Shown: one piece after another, positions 1 to 8,295 of the stretch
How the letters are laid out: each line of letters opens with the position of its first letter
Position numbering within the stretch: position 1 is the first letter of the stretch
NCBI GenBank assembly: GCA_015068245.1
Contig: SVKU01000001.1
Coordinates: 248,001-312,000 of the forward strand
Length of the DNA: 64,000 nt
DNA from: Oscillospiraceae bacterium
GTDB lineage: Bacteria > Bacillota > Clostridia > Oscillospirales > Oscillospiraceae
Reading direction: 5' to 3'
The notes under the pieces: model-generated
Told to the model about the DNA's origin: nothing
Database searches by the model: none
What the model saw: the letters and a program-made list of their open reading frames with translations, nothing else
Position numbers and translations under genes: made by a program

Positions 1-817
1 GTGATGCGGCAAGTTTGTTTGTCAGTATTTCGCCGCAGAAAAAAAACTTTCTTACTTCCGGCATGAGCGATTCATTGAAATCATCACTCATAACACAGAC
101 TTCCGCATAAGAAGGTGTTGTCACCCACAGGGTCACTCCGGAAACTTTAAGAGCTTCAAACATCTCCTTGAAATTTTCGGTAGTCTTTTTGTCGATAGTA
201 TAAAGCGTCATTCCAAGGCCAACAGCAACCCAAACGGCAATAACAGAAAGGTCAAAGGAATAGGAAACCGAATTCAGACACACTCCCCCATCACCGGTGG
301 AGCAAATATCTTTAGCTGAAGCAAACATGTTTTCAAGGTTGCGCAGATTGATGGGTACACCCTTGGGTTTACCGGTGGAACCGGAGGTGAAAATCATATA
401 GCAGGTGTCCTCAGGCTGTACCCAGTCAGACTCATCCGGTTCAAATCCATCATACCGCTTCATGAGTTGTTCCAGTTCATCGGGATGTAGGCCATCAACT
501 CTGGTTCCGGTAAAGTCTACAATAACCTCCGGTTGGACATCGGCAATAACCTGCTCAAGCCTGTCCTGCGGAAATGAAATATCTATAGGAACATATGCTC
601 TTGCAGCTTTAAGGCTACCGAACATGCAAGCCAGAAAATCAGCTTCCTTATGGCCATAGATAAGGACAGGCCGCTTACTGTCACCAAGACTGAGAAGATA
701 GCCTGCAAAGGCACTGCTTCGGCGGTCAAGCTGCGCATAGCTCATGCTGCCGTCTTTGTGTATCACCGCATCTCTTCCGAGTTCAGCGCATCGCTTTATA
801 CTTTCAAGAAGGAACAT
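1..817 (-). CDS. dltA: DltA-like D-alanine-activating (AMP-forming) ligase, 3' end outside window
   Basis: This is the N-terminal 272 residues of an AMP-dependent adenylating enzyme; it runs off the left edge without a stop. The A3 phosphate-binding motif TSGSTGKPKG is at about residues 145-155, followed by the LNSVSYSFDLSV and FFFCGEIL blocks typical of DltA, the enzyme that activates D-alanine and loads the DltC carrier for teichoic acid D-alanylation. The ATG at 815-817 has AGGAGG about 5 bases upstream and lies 19 bases after the preceding lipoprotein gene, so the two are probably co-transcribed. A free-standing NRPS adenylation domain is the main alternative; the genes to the left (dltB/C/D expected) are not visible. 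Confidence 0.75.
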   Translation of the reverse strand, partial: MFLLESIKRCAELGRDAVIHKDGSMSYAQLDRRSSAFAGYLLSLGDSKRPVLIYGHKEADFLACMFGSLKAARAYVPIDISFPQDRLEQVIADVQPEVIVDFTGTRVDGLHPDELEQLMKRYDGFEPDESDWVQPEDTCYMIFTSGSTGKPKGVPINLRNLENMFASAKDICSTGDGGVCLNSVSYSFDLSVIAVWVAVGLGMTLYTIDKKTTENFKEMFEALKVSGVTLWVTTPSYAEVCVMSDDFNESLMPEVRKFFFCGEILTNKLAAS

Positions 818-836
818 AAAGACCTCCTAAATCAAA

Positions 837-3053
837 TCATTCCTCGGTGTAAACCGTTTCACCATCACACACATGGTAGTCATCGGACTCCCATGTATGG
901 TGAGAAGCCATCTCTGCATCTGTCTTTGCAAATGCACCGCGATTGATACCAAGATTGGTATATTCAAACAGTGCATCATAGTGGTACCAAAGACCGTCTC
1001 CGGTGGTAGCAAGCACCCAGGAATGGTCAGACCAGTCACCGTAGTTAAGTGACAGACGATATCCCTGAATAAGCTCTGTCTCAACACCCAATCGATTAAA
1101 CAGCAGCGCATTGACAATGGCGAAATGTTCACAGGCGCCACGTCTTGTCTCCATAGTGTTCATGCCGTGTTCAATTACCAGTTCCTTGGTATAACCACGT
1201 GACAAGTCAATGGGTGTGGATCTATAGCGGATATTGACCTTGGTCCATGCGTAAACTTCCCACATTTTTTCTTCAAGAGTCATATCCTCGGTGCAGATTT
1301 CGGCAATAACTTCGTCCAGCATTGCATCAAGATCCTTGTCTCCGCTGGATATCCTGCCGCCGTCATAATTTGTTATAACACCGTTTTCATCGATGATCAT
1401 ATCATCTATCACGGTATTTTTGACCATAGCAAAAGTTTCAGGATCGAACCAATGTGCCTTGTCATCAAACTCAACAACACCGGTAAGAAGCACACCGTCT
1501 TCACCTGCGGCATAAACATTACCTTCTATTTCAGCAAGTCCGTTAAGAACAAGAATACCATCAGCATTGGCAACGAAATTCTTGCCCTCAAACAGGAACA
1601 GCCCCGTCTGGAGTATGCCCGCATCGTCAAAAATGTACTCGTAATCACCAATTATCTGACGTCCGGTAAGCATCTGTCCGTTTATATCGAAATAACATAT
1701 ATTACCGTTTACATGCTTGAACCCGCTTATCATAACGCCATCATCGCCAAAGAGATACTCAACGCCGTCTATTTCGACAAGTCCGGTAGCCATAACACCG
1801 TTATCGTCGAAATAGTATTCATCTTCGCCTACCATAACAAATCCCTTATACAGTTCTCCGCCTTCACCTACAAGGTAGGTCTTTCCAAGGATAACAAGAA
1901 AACCTGTCTCAGGACCGCTGTAATAGCAGCCGGGAGCATCAAAATACACATCCGGTGCCGAAGCAAAGCTGGATCCGGTCGCGTTTTCATTTATAATCGC
2001 CATTGAAATGCGGCCGGTACCGGAAACATTTGCAATGCTGTCAGCCACAAAGAAGCTGACAACTGCATCATTGCCCAAAGACAATTCAACAGGTTCATTG
2101 ACATACATCTCATCGACCTTGGCATTTATAAGCACGGCAGACGGAAAATCGCAGTATATCCCGTAAACACTGCTGGAGCTGACAGACAACGCAGGCATAA
2201 CATCACTGCCGCTCTGGATGCCTCTGCCGACATAGATGTTGCCGGTAATTACACTGTTGGTAATGTTGACATTTACCTCACCGGATCCCGCCAGTATATA
2301 AACACTTCCATAAACAACAGCATCAGAGATATTGACAGTACCTCCGGTAACCATGATACCGGAATAATAAGTTCCGGAAAGGTCGCCTCCATTGACAACA
2401 TCATTAACCAACTTGTCCATCATCCAAAGCAACTCGCCCTGAGTAATGTTGTCTTGAGGGCGCAAAGAATCGCCGACAAACCAGTTATTCTTATCAAACT
2501 GAAGACAAGCGTTTCTTGCCCAATCGGATATAAGGGCATCGTCAGAATATGAGGTTGCTCCATCTTCGTCCGTGATTGTCCCAAAAGCCTTTACAAGAGC
2601 AGTCATGGCACGTTCTCTGGTCACAGGCTCTTCCGGCATGAAATAGCCGTTGGAACCCGTCAATATACCCATAGCGTCTATTGCCATAACATCGTTATAA
2701 TACTCGTCCTGACGAAGAATATCATAATATCTGTGAACTCCGCTGCAATCGTAACCCAACAGACTGTTCAGCATAACGCACAATTCACTGTTGGAAACCG
2801 GCATTGCACGTCTGTCATCGGAAACAACTCCAAGGCTCTGCCATTTTGAATAGAGTTCATCTGTGGTTCCCGGTCTGGTTCTTGCTGTCTGAGGAATGGG
2901 CGGTTCAGTGACAACGGGTTCGGTATTTTCGGTTTCGGATTGTGAAACATCGGGAGAATCAGTGTTCTCCTTTGTTTTATCGTCGCAGGCGGCGAGAGTT
3001 ATCAGCATAGCCGCAACGAGTAAAAGCAGTATTATCTTCTTCATTGATCTCAT
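837..3053 (-). CDS. Lipoprotein with SLH-like, glucan-binding-like repeat and transglutaminase-like domains
   Basis: The 738-residue product begins with a lipoprotein signal (MKKIILLLL, lipobox LAAC with Cys near residue 23). Then follow an SLH-like stretch around residues 60-215 (FMPEEPVTRERAM), a beta-rich middle, and from about residue 395 to 560 repeats of the type 'G-x-x-x-x-G-x-x-Y-x-F-x-x-x-G-x-M-x-T-G' that resemble choline/glucan-binding repeats. The C-terminal domain looks like a transglutaminase/protease: Cys in RRGACEHFA, His in DHSWV and Asp in WYHYDALFE form a plausible triad. It sits between a small lipoprotein gene and a dltA-like gene, which fits a role at the cell wall; the substrate is unknown. 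A second ATG at 3044 is an equally possible start; neither has a strong ribosome binding site. Confidence 0.75.
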   Translation of the reverse strand: MRSMKKIILLLLVAAMLITLAACDDKTKENTDSPDVSQSETENTEPVVTEPPIPQTARTRPGTTDELYSKWQSLGVVSDDRRAMPVSNSELCVMLNSLLGYDCSGVHRYYDILRQDEYYNDVMAIDAMGILTGSNGYFMPEEPVTRERAMTALVKAFGTITDEDGATSYSDDALISDWARNACLQFDKNNWFVGDSLRPQDNITQGELLWMMDKLVNDVVNGGDLSGTYYSGIMVTGGTVNISDAVVYGSVYILAGSGEVNVNITNSVITGNIYVGRGIQSGSDVMPALSVSSSSVYGIYCDFPSAVLINAKVDEMYVNEPVELSLGNDAVVSFFVADSIANVSGTGRISMAIINENATGSSFASAPDVYFDAPGCYYSGPETGFLVILGKTYLVGEGGELYKGFVMVGEDEYYFDDNGVMATGLVEIDGVEYLFGDDGVMISGFKHVNGNICYFDINGQMLTGRQIIGDYEYIFDDAGILQTGLFLFEGKNFVANADGILVLNGLAEIEGNVYAAGEDGVLLTGVVEFDDKAHWFDPETFAMVKNTVIDDMIIDENGVITNYDGGRISSGDKDLDAMLDEVIAEICTEDMTLEEKMWEVYAWTKVNIRYRSTPIDLSRGYTKELVIEHGMNTMETRRGACEHFAIVNALLFNRLGVETELIQGYRLSLNYGDWSDHSWVLATTGDGLWYHYDALFEYTNLGINRGAFAKTDAEMASHHTWESDDYHVCDGETVYTEE

Positions 3054-3085
3054 GCTTTGGAATCAAAGCATTTCCTTTCGCAAAA

Positions 3086-3733
3086 TCAGTCTTCCTGCAC
3101 AGTCATAAAGTCGATATCGGCAACAACACCGTCAGAAATATTAAAGCTGATGAGTCTGCCAAGGGCTTCATATTCGACCATGGAGCCAACTTCGCTACCC
3201 TGACCATATGCGGCAATTACATCATCGAGGGTGGATCCAACAGTAATGCCCCTTGCAGTGGTGCAAATATCGGAGAAAATAAGGAACTCACTGACACGGT
3301 CAATATCGCCGTCGGGCCAGGAATAGATTTCAATATCGGAATAAGCGAAAGTCTTGTCCATACCGTCATATGCACAGCTGATAGCTTCGGAATACTCGTA
3401 TTCTGTACCAAGCAGCTCAAACACAGAATCCATGGTCATGTCAAATGTAAGCTCTCCGCCGTTGATCACGACAACAAAGTCTTCCTCGTTGATGGCAGCA
3501 GTCTCGACAGGAGCAGCAGCTTCAACGTCTTCGCCTTCGGCATTGCCGCCGATGACCAGAGGTGCATTGGACTGAGCAGGTTCGCTCTCAACAGCAACCT
3601 CTTCAGAGGGTTCCACAACATCAGTGGAAGCGCTTTCAACAGGCGCAGCAGTCTCTGCTGAATTGTCGCCGCCACAGCCTGCCAACATGGCCAACATAGC
3701 GATAACAGAAACAAAAATTATAAACTTCTTCAT
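3086..3733 (-). CDS. Small lipoprotein of unknown function
   Basis: The 215-residue protein has a clear lipoprotein signal (KKFIIFVSVIAMLAMLAGC), then a long Ala/Glu/Ser/Val-rich low-complexity linker of about 75 residues and a folded C-terminal domain beginning near VVVINGGELTFDM. The domain resembles small bacterial lipoproteins that probe cell-envelope state, but I recognise no family with certainty. The ATG at 3733 lies 10 bases after AAGGAG; a TTG at 3739 is closer and cannot be excluded. A strong promoter lies just upstream, making this the first gene of the operon with the transglutaminase-like lipoprotein and the dltA-like gene. Confidence 0.7.
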   Translation of the reverse strand: MKKFIIFVSVIAMLAMLAGCGGDNSAETAAPVESASTDVVEPSEEVAVESEPAQSNAPLVIGGNAEGEDVEAAAPVETAAINEEDFVVVINGGELTFDMTMDSVFELLGTEYEYSEAISCAYDGMDKTFAYSDIEIYSWPDGDIDRVSEFLIFSDICTTARGITVGSTLDDVIAAYGQGSEVGSMVEYEALGRLISFNISDGVVADIDFMTVQED

Positions 3734-3810
3734 AAACAATAAACTCCTTCGTATTTAAATTTCTGTCCAAAAAGGACGAAAGCAACATTATGTCATAATT
3801 AAACCAGTTT

Positions 3811-3839
3811 ATTATATCCTAAAACTGATAGTTAGTCAA
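3811..3839 (-). promoter_or_regulatory. Sigma-A type promoter for the lipoprotein operon
   Basis: On the minus strand TTGACT (3834-3839) and TATAAT (3811-3816) are separated by 17 bases, about 75 bases upstream of the lipoprotein start at 3733. Confidence 0.75.
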
Positions 3840-3888
3840 TAAATCCCAAGGTTTTTGTGATATAACCACAATATATAGTAAATTAATC

Positions 3889-3917
3889 TTGACAAAATCT
3901 TTGCCCGGTGGTATTCT
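3889..3917 (+). promoter_or_regulatory. Sigma-A type promoter for the leader ORF and GNAT pair
   Basis: TTGACA (3889-3894) and TATTCT (3912-3917) are separated by 17 bases. The leader ORF starts 30 bases downstream. It diverges from the promoter of the lipoprotein operon about 50 bases away. Confidence 0.75.
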
Positions 3918-3946
3918 GCCAATAACAAAATCGGAGGTAATTTCAA

Positions 3947-4051
3947 ATGTCCATGCGCATTTTTGGTAAACTCAATACCGAACAGATGCACGTTGAAGCA
4001 CATCACGCTTTTGACGGGCTTGGCTTTGCGCATTCATTTTCAGATAGATAA
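3947..4051 (+). CDS. 34-residue leader peptide upstream of an attenuator
   Basis: ATG at 3947 is preceded by a good Shine-Dalgarno sequence (GGAGGTAA, 3933-3940) and the ORF ends with TAA at 4049-4051. The peptide starts MSMRIFGKLNTEQMHVEAHH and ends in FAHSFSDR; it has no membrane segment and is unusually His/Phe-rich. The stop lies 16 bases before the stem of an intrinsic terminator, which itself precedes the first acetyltransferase gene. That arrangement is the hallmark of ribosome-mediated transcription attenuation: a ribosome stalled on the leader would stop the terminator from forming. What would cause stalling (antibiotic, amino acid shortage) cannot be read from the sequence. Confidence 0.7.
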   Translation: MSMRIFGKLNTEQMHVEAHHAFDGLGFAHSFSDR

Positions 4052-4067
4052 ATCTTTAAATGCTGCG

Positions 4068-4109
4068 TCGGCACAAGCTATCAAAACAGCTTGTGCCGGT
4101 TTATTTTTT
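4068..4109 (+). terminator. Attenuator-type intrinsic terminator before the GNAT genes
   Basis: An 11-bp perfect stem (CGGCACAAGCT at 4069-4079 with AGCTTGTGCCG at 4088-4098, plus a G-U closing pair) with an 8-base loop is followed by a U-rich run (4100-4109). It lies between the leader ORF and the ribosome binding site of the downstream gene, so it probably controls read-through and does not end an operon. Confidence 0.8.
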
Positions 4110-4124
4110 CAGGAGGTAACAATT

Positions 4125-4652
4125 ATGACCGGCACATTAAAACTCACATTGCCTACAGCAAAACTGGAACGGGCGGCTCTGGATATGAGAAAGGAATATT
4201 TTGAATTTGGAGAATCGAAAATTGCAGGTGGTGCAGGATTTCACGGGGCCACAAGTTACAGCATGTGGATGAAAAGAACTCTGGAGTCAAAAAACACCCC
4301 TCTTCCCGGATATATGCCTTCCGTAACATATTTTGCTACCATAGACGACACACCTGTCGGTATGCTTCAAATCCGGCTTGAGCTTAATGAATCTCTTTTT
4401 AAAACCGGTGGACACATCGGTTATTCAGTTCGTCCGACCATGAGAAATAACGGCTATGCCACCTATATGCTGGCATTAGCTCTTGAGCGTTGTGCTTCAA
4501 TGGGTATAAATAATATACTCGTAACCTGCAAGAAGGATAACGCTGCCTCTGCACGAGTGATCGTGAAAAACGGCGGCATACTCGAAAATGAAGTCGAGGA
4601 CGATGATGGTACGATTTTTCAGAGATATTGGATAAGGATGGGATCAGTATGA
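4125..4652 (+). CDS. GNAT family N-acetyltransferase (COG3981-like)
   Basis: This 175-residue GNAT protein carries the acetyl-CoA-binding motif A in the form GYSVRPTMRNNGYAT, followed by LVTCKKDNAASARVIVKNGG, which is typical of the COG3981 group of predicted acetyltransferases. The ATG at 4125 sits 8 bases after AGGAGG; an in-frame upstream extension to 3963 would run through the terminator and leader region and is rejected. The gene overlaps the next acetyltransferase by ATGA. The acceptor substrate is unknown. Position behind a leader ORF and attenuator suggests inducible expression, as seen for many resistance genes, but this is inference. Confidence 0.8.
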   Translation: MTGTLKLTLPTAKLERAALDMRKEYFEFGESKIAGGAGFHGATSYSMWMKRTLESKNTPLPGYMPSVTYFATIDDTPVGMLQIRLELNESLFKTGGHIGYSVRPTMRNNGYATYMLALALERCASMGINNILVTCKKDNAASARVIVKNGGILENEVEDDDGTIFQRYWIRMGSV

Positions 4653-5194
4653 TATTCAACACAAAAAACATCACTTTGAATGACGGAAAGCAATCAATAT
4701 TCAGAGCACCTAAGCTTGAAGATGCAACTGAGTTGGCTGCTTTGATAAAAACCGCCTGCGGTGAAACTGATTTTCTTTTAAGAACTTATGACGAGTGCAA
4801 CGAAACCAAAGAGCAAGAGGAACTCTTTATAAAAAAACTCAACGAATCACCAGTTGAAATGATGATTGTCTGCGAAATAGACGGAACCATTGCAGGCAAC
4901 TGCCAGCTTTCATTCAATCAAAAGTATCGTACAGCCCACAGGGCATCTATCGGCATCAGTATACTGAAACAATACTGGGGACTGGGCATCGGTACCGCAA
5001 TGTTCAGAGAAATGATCGATGCAGCCAGGGAGAGAAATATCACTCATCTTGAATTAAATTTCATGGAAGGCAACGAACGTGGAAGAGCACTGTATGAAAA
5101 AATGGGTTTCAGAATCAATTCTGTAATGCCGGAGGCTCTGCGGAATAAAGACGGGAAACTGGTAAATGAGTATCATATGACGTTGCTGCTTTAG
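4649..5194 (+). CDS. GNAT family N-acetyltransferase (RimL-like)
   Basis: The 181-residue protein contains GISILKQYWGLGIGTAMFREM (motif A, acetyl-CoA pyrophosphate loop) and NERGRALYEKMGF (motif B), as in RimL-type and other small-molecule or ribosomal-protein acetyltransferases. The ATG at 4649 overlaps the stop of the upstream GNAT gene (ATGA), so translation is probably coupled; a TTG at 4628 is a weaker alternative. The substrate is not predictable. Confidence 0.8.
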   Translation: MIFNTKNITLNDGKQSIFRAPKLEDATELAALIKTACGETDFLLRTYDECNETKEQEELFIKKLNESPVEMMIVCEIDGTIAGNCQLSFNQKYRTAHRASIGISILKQYWGLGIGTAMFREMIDAARERNITHLELNFMEGNERGRALYEKMGFRINSVMPEALRNKDGKLVNEYHMTLLL

Positions 5195-5205
5195 GCACTA
5201 TTTAC

Positions 5206-5234
5206 TTGACAATCAAAGGATAAAAATCTAGAAT
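5206..5234 (+). promoter_or_regulatory. Sigma-A type promoter for gltX
   Basis: TTGACA (5206-5211) and TAGAAT (5229-5234) with a 17-base spacer. A second TATAAT (5256-5261) lies closer to the gene but has no good -35. No T-box or terminator lies between the promoter and gltX. Confidence 0.7.
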
Positions 5235-5284
5235 ATACGATGAATATATCGAAGTTATAATGTACTATTCGGAGGATAAATTAC

Positions 5285-6751
5285 ATGGATTACTTTGCTG
5301 AAATGGAAGCACGCATTCCAAAGAATGAAGTGCGCACCCGTTTTGCTCCCAGCCCCACGGGCTATATGCACGTTGGCAATCTGCGCACCGCTCTTTACAC
5401 ATATCTAATTGCCCGCAATCTCGGCGGCAAATTTCTGCTTCGCATTGAAGACACCGACCAGGATCGTTTCGTGGAAGGTGCAACCGACGTTATTTACAAA
5501 ACAATGAAAGAATGCAGCCTGAAGCATGATGAGGGCCCCGATATCGGAGGTCCCGTAGGTCCCTATGTTCAGACAGAACGCCGTCCCATTTACGGCAAAT
5601 ATGCCGAACTGCTGATTGAAAAGGGCGCTGCATACCGCTGTTTCTGTACCAAAGAACGTCTTGAAGAACTGCACGCAGCAGACCCAACTGCCAAGTATGA
5701 CGGTTTTTGTTCAAGACTGTCCCAGGAAGAGATTGATGAAAAGCTGGCTGCCGGTATTCCCTACGTTATCCGCCAAAAGATTCCCGCTGAAGGCACCACC
5801 ACATTCTCCGATGCAGTTTTCGGCGACATTACCGTTCCTAATGAAACTCTTGACGACAACGTGCTTATAAAATCCGACGGACTGCCCACCTACAACTTTG
5901 CAAATGTTATCGACGACCACCTCATGGGCATCACCCACGTTGTAAGAGGTTCCGAGTATCTGTCCTCCGCGCCCAAATACAATCTACTTTATCAGGCTTT
6001 CGGCTGGGAAATCCCCACCTATGTCCACTGCTCCCCTGTTATGAGAGACAGTCAGCACAAAATGTCAAAGCGTCATGGTGACCCTTCCTACGAAGACCTT
6101 ATCGCAGAAGGATACCTGACAGAGGCAGTTGTCAACTATGTTGCACTTCTTGGCTGGAGCCCCGGCGGTGAACAGGAGATCTACGACCTTGACGGTCTTG
6201 TCAAAGCATTTGATATCAAGGGTATTTCCAAGTCTCCCGCTGTTTTCGATAAAACCAAGCTCACATGGATGAACTCCGAATACATCAAAGCTCTGCCTGC
6301 TGATGAGTTCTATACCCGTGCTCTCCCCTATATCGGTCTGAACAACCCCAACCTTGACCTTAAAGCTATAGCAGCATTGGTTCAGTCCCGTTGCGAAGTC
6401 CTGACAGATATCCATGACAGAGTTGATTTCTTTGATGAACTGCCCGATTACGATATCCAGATGTATGTTCACAAAAAGATGAAAACTACTCTCGAGAATT
6501 CTCTGGAATCTCTCAACGCCGTACTTCCCATTTTTGAAGCTCTTGAAGACTGGTCCGAATCCGGTGTTCATGATGCACTGTTCAGTCTTGTTGAAAAGCT
6601 CGGCGTAAAGAACGGTCTTATTCTCTGGCCTGTTCGTGTTGCTCTTTCCGGTAAGCAAATGACTCCCGGCGGCGCCGTTGAAATTGCAGCGATTCTCGGA
6701 AAAGAAGAATCTATCCGTCGCCTCAAAGACGGTATTGCAAGACTCAGCTGA
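5285..6751 (+). CDS. gltX: Glutamyl-tRNA synthetase
   Basis: The 488-residue class I synthetase attaches glutamate to tRNA-Glu in the cytosol. The HIGH-type signature is [16 protein letters not shown] near residues 21-36 and the KMSKS-type loop is HKMSKRHGD near residue 260. Length and domain order fit bacterial GluRS. The start is set by GGAGGA 8 bases upstream of ATG 5285. The gene stands alone between its own promoter and a bidirectional terminator. Its codons favour C-ending forms (for example CCC, CGC), as expected of a well-expressed gene. Whether it is discriminating or also charges tRNA-Gln cannot be judged here. Confidence 0.96.
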   Translation: MDYFAEMEARIPKNEVRTRFAPSPTGYMHVGNLRTALYTYLIARNLGGKFLLRIEDTDQDRFVEGATDVIYKTMKECSLKHDEGPDIGGPVGPYVQTERRPIYGKYAELLIEKGAAYRCFCTKERLEELHAADPTAKYDGFCSRLSQEEIDEKLAAGIPYVIRQKIPAEGTTTFSDAVFGDITVPNETLDDNVLIKSDGLPTYNFANVIDDHLMGITHVVRGSEYLSSAPKYNLLYQAFGWEIPTYVHCSPVMRDSQHKMSKRHGDPSYEDLIAEGYLTEAVVNYVALLGWSPGGEQEIYDLDGLVKAFDIKGISKSPAVFDKTKLTWMNSEYIKALPADEFYTRALPYIGLNNPNLDLKAIAALVQSRCEVLTDIHDRVDFFDELPDYDIQMYVHKKMKTTLENSLESLNAVLPIFEALEDWSESGVHDALFSLVEKLGVKNGLILWPVRVALSGKQMTPGGAVEIAAILGKEESIRRLKDGIARLS

Positions 6752-6758
6752 TAATACT

Positions 6759-6791
6759 AATCCCGGCTCGATCAAGAGCCGGGATTTTTTT
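6759..6791. terminator. Bidirectional intrinsic terminator between gltX and spoIVA
   Basis: An 11-bp perfect stem (AATCCCGGCTC 6759-6769, GAGCCGGGATT 6776-6786) with a 6-base loop and a run of T on the plus side. It can also serve the convergent spoIVA transcript, whose stop codon lies at 6790. Confidence 0.85.
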
Positions 6792-8265
6792 ACAGTATTA
6801 TACAAATTAGTCCGCCGCTGCCTTCGTTGATAATCCGGCAAAGCGTATCTCTTAGCTTCAGTCTTGCTTCATCGGGCATTTTCTTAAGTTTGGAATTCAA
6901 CCCCTCATTGACCAATTCAAATAAAGATTTACCGAATATATTTGACTGCCAAAGCTTTTCTGTGTCCTCTTCAAATTCGCTGAGCAGATAATTTACCAGT
7001 TCCTGTGACTGTTTCTCACTGCCGACAATAGGACTGATCTCCGCTTCAATATCTGCCCTTATCATATGTATTGATGGTGCTGAGGCTTTAAGCTTTACTC
7101 CGTAGCTGCCGCCGCTTTTAATTATCTCCGGCGTTTGAAGTGTCATTTCATCTGTATCGGGCATTACTATACCGTAACCTACCGCTCTGACCTGTTCCAG
7201 TGCACCGGATACTTTTTCGTAATCCTTTTTTATGGCAGCCATTTCAGTAAGCATCGCCATCAGATCGCCGTCACAAGTAACTTCAACACCTGTTTCATCA
7301 GTAAGTGTTTTATAAAACAACTCTCTTGGCATTTCTATGCTTATGGAAGCAATGCCTTTTGCCAGATCTGTGGAATACATTTCGCAGTACTTAACATGTT
7401 CAAGTTCGCTTACAGCAGAAACTGCTTTTTCTGCATCCTTTAGTTTTACAATTTCGCCGGAAGAATTCAGGATTCTCTCAAAAATTTCAGTTTTCATTAC
7501 ATTGTCAGCAGCCAACGCTTCCACCCAGTCAGGGAGAAAAATCTGCAGTTCGGTCAGCGGGAATTCCATCAACATGCTGCTGAAAATATCTAGAATGTCT
7601 CTTTCTGTCAGTTCCAGGCAGTTTACTGCCAGGCAGGATACTCCATGTCTTTTTTCTATATCTTTTTTTATACTTATTGCCGTCTGAGAATTGGGGTCTA
7701 CCGTGTTCAGCAGCACCATGAATGGTTTTCCCAGCTTTTTAAGTTCACTTATAGTTTTGTTCTCTGCTTCCAAATAGCTTTCTCTGGGTAGCTCAGTAAC
7801 ACTTCCGTCGGTAGTCATTACAATCCCCACCGTGCTGTGGTCAGTTATGACTTTTCTTGTGCCAGTCTCAGCCGCTTCGTACATAGGAATCTCATGTTCA
7901 AACCAAGGTGTAGTGACCATTCTGGGAACGCCTTCTTCTGTCTGCCCAATAGCTCCGTCCACCAGATATCCCACGCTGTCAATAAGCCTTACTCTTGCTT
8001 TTGCTTTGCCGAAATTGACTGTGACCGCTTCTTCCGGGACAAATTTCGGTTCCATGGTCATTACCGTTCTGCCTGACCCACTTTGCGGCAATTCATCTTT
8101 TGCTCTTTCTCTTTTGTAAACATTATCAATGTTGGGAATGACGACTGTCTCCATAAATTTTTTTATAAACGTCGATTTACCCGTCCTTACCGGTCCAACC
8201 ACCGCAATATAAATATCTCCACCCGTGCGAGCAGCGATATCTTCATAAAGTCTGCTGTGTTCCAC
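6790..8265 (-). CDS. spoIVA: Stage IV sporulation protein A (coat-basement ATPase)
   Basis: The 491-residue product matches SpoIVA along its length (B. subtilis protein is about 492). SpoIVA is a cytoskeletal-like ATPase that polymerises on the forespore surface and anchors coat assembly. The Walker A motif GPVRTGKST is near residues 24-32, and the conserved C-terminal tail that anchors the protein (ending GGLICIIL) is present. The conserved SGSGRTVMTMEPKFVPEEAV stretch follows the P-loop. It is preceded by a SPOCS/LysM gene on the same strand, supporting a spore-envelope locus. Confidence 0.95.
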   Translation of the reverse strand: MEHSRLYEDIAARTGGDIYIAVVGPVRTGKSTFIKKFMETVVIPNIDNVYKRERAKDELPQSGSGRTVMTMEPKFVPEEAVTVNFGKAKARVRLIDSVGYLVDGAIGQTEEGVPRMVTTPWFEHEIPMYEAAETGTRKVITDHSTVGIVMTTDGSVTELPRESYLEAENKTISELKKLGKPFMVLLNTVDPNSQTAISIKKDIEKRHGVSCLAVNCLELTERDILDIFSSMLMEFPLTELQIFLPDWVEALAADNVMKTEIFERILNSSGEIVKLKDAEKAVSAVSELEHVKYCEMYSTDLAKGIASISIEMPRELFYKTLTDETGVEVTCDGDLMAMLTEMAAIKKDYEKVSGALEQVRAVGYGIVMPDTDEMTLQTPEIIKSGGSYGVKLKASAPSIHMIRADIEAEISPIVGSEKQSQELVNYLLSEFEEDTEKLWQSNIFGKSLFELVNEGLNSKLKKMPDEARLKLRDTLCRIINEGSGGLICIIL

Positions 8266-8295
8266 AGTTATTCCTCCTTATCCAGATAGTTTCCG

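Noticed and set aside
650-946. Plus-strand ORF at the left edge
   Set aside because: It is antisense to the DltA-like gene, which carries the TSGSTGKPKG motif in its frame.
3963-4124. In-frame upstream extension of the first GNAT gene
   Set aside because: It would cross the attenuator hairpin and overlap the leader ORF, while ATG 4125 has an ideal ribosome site.
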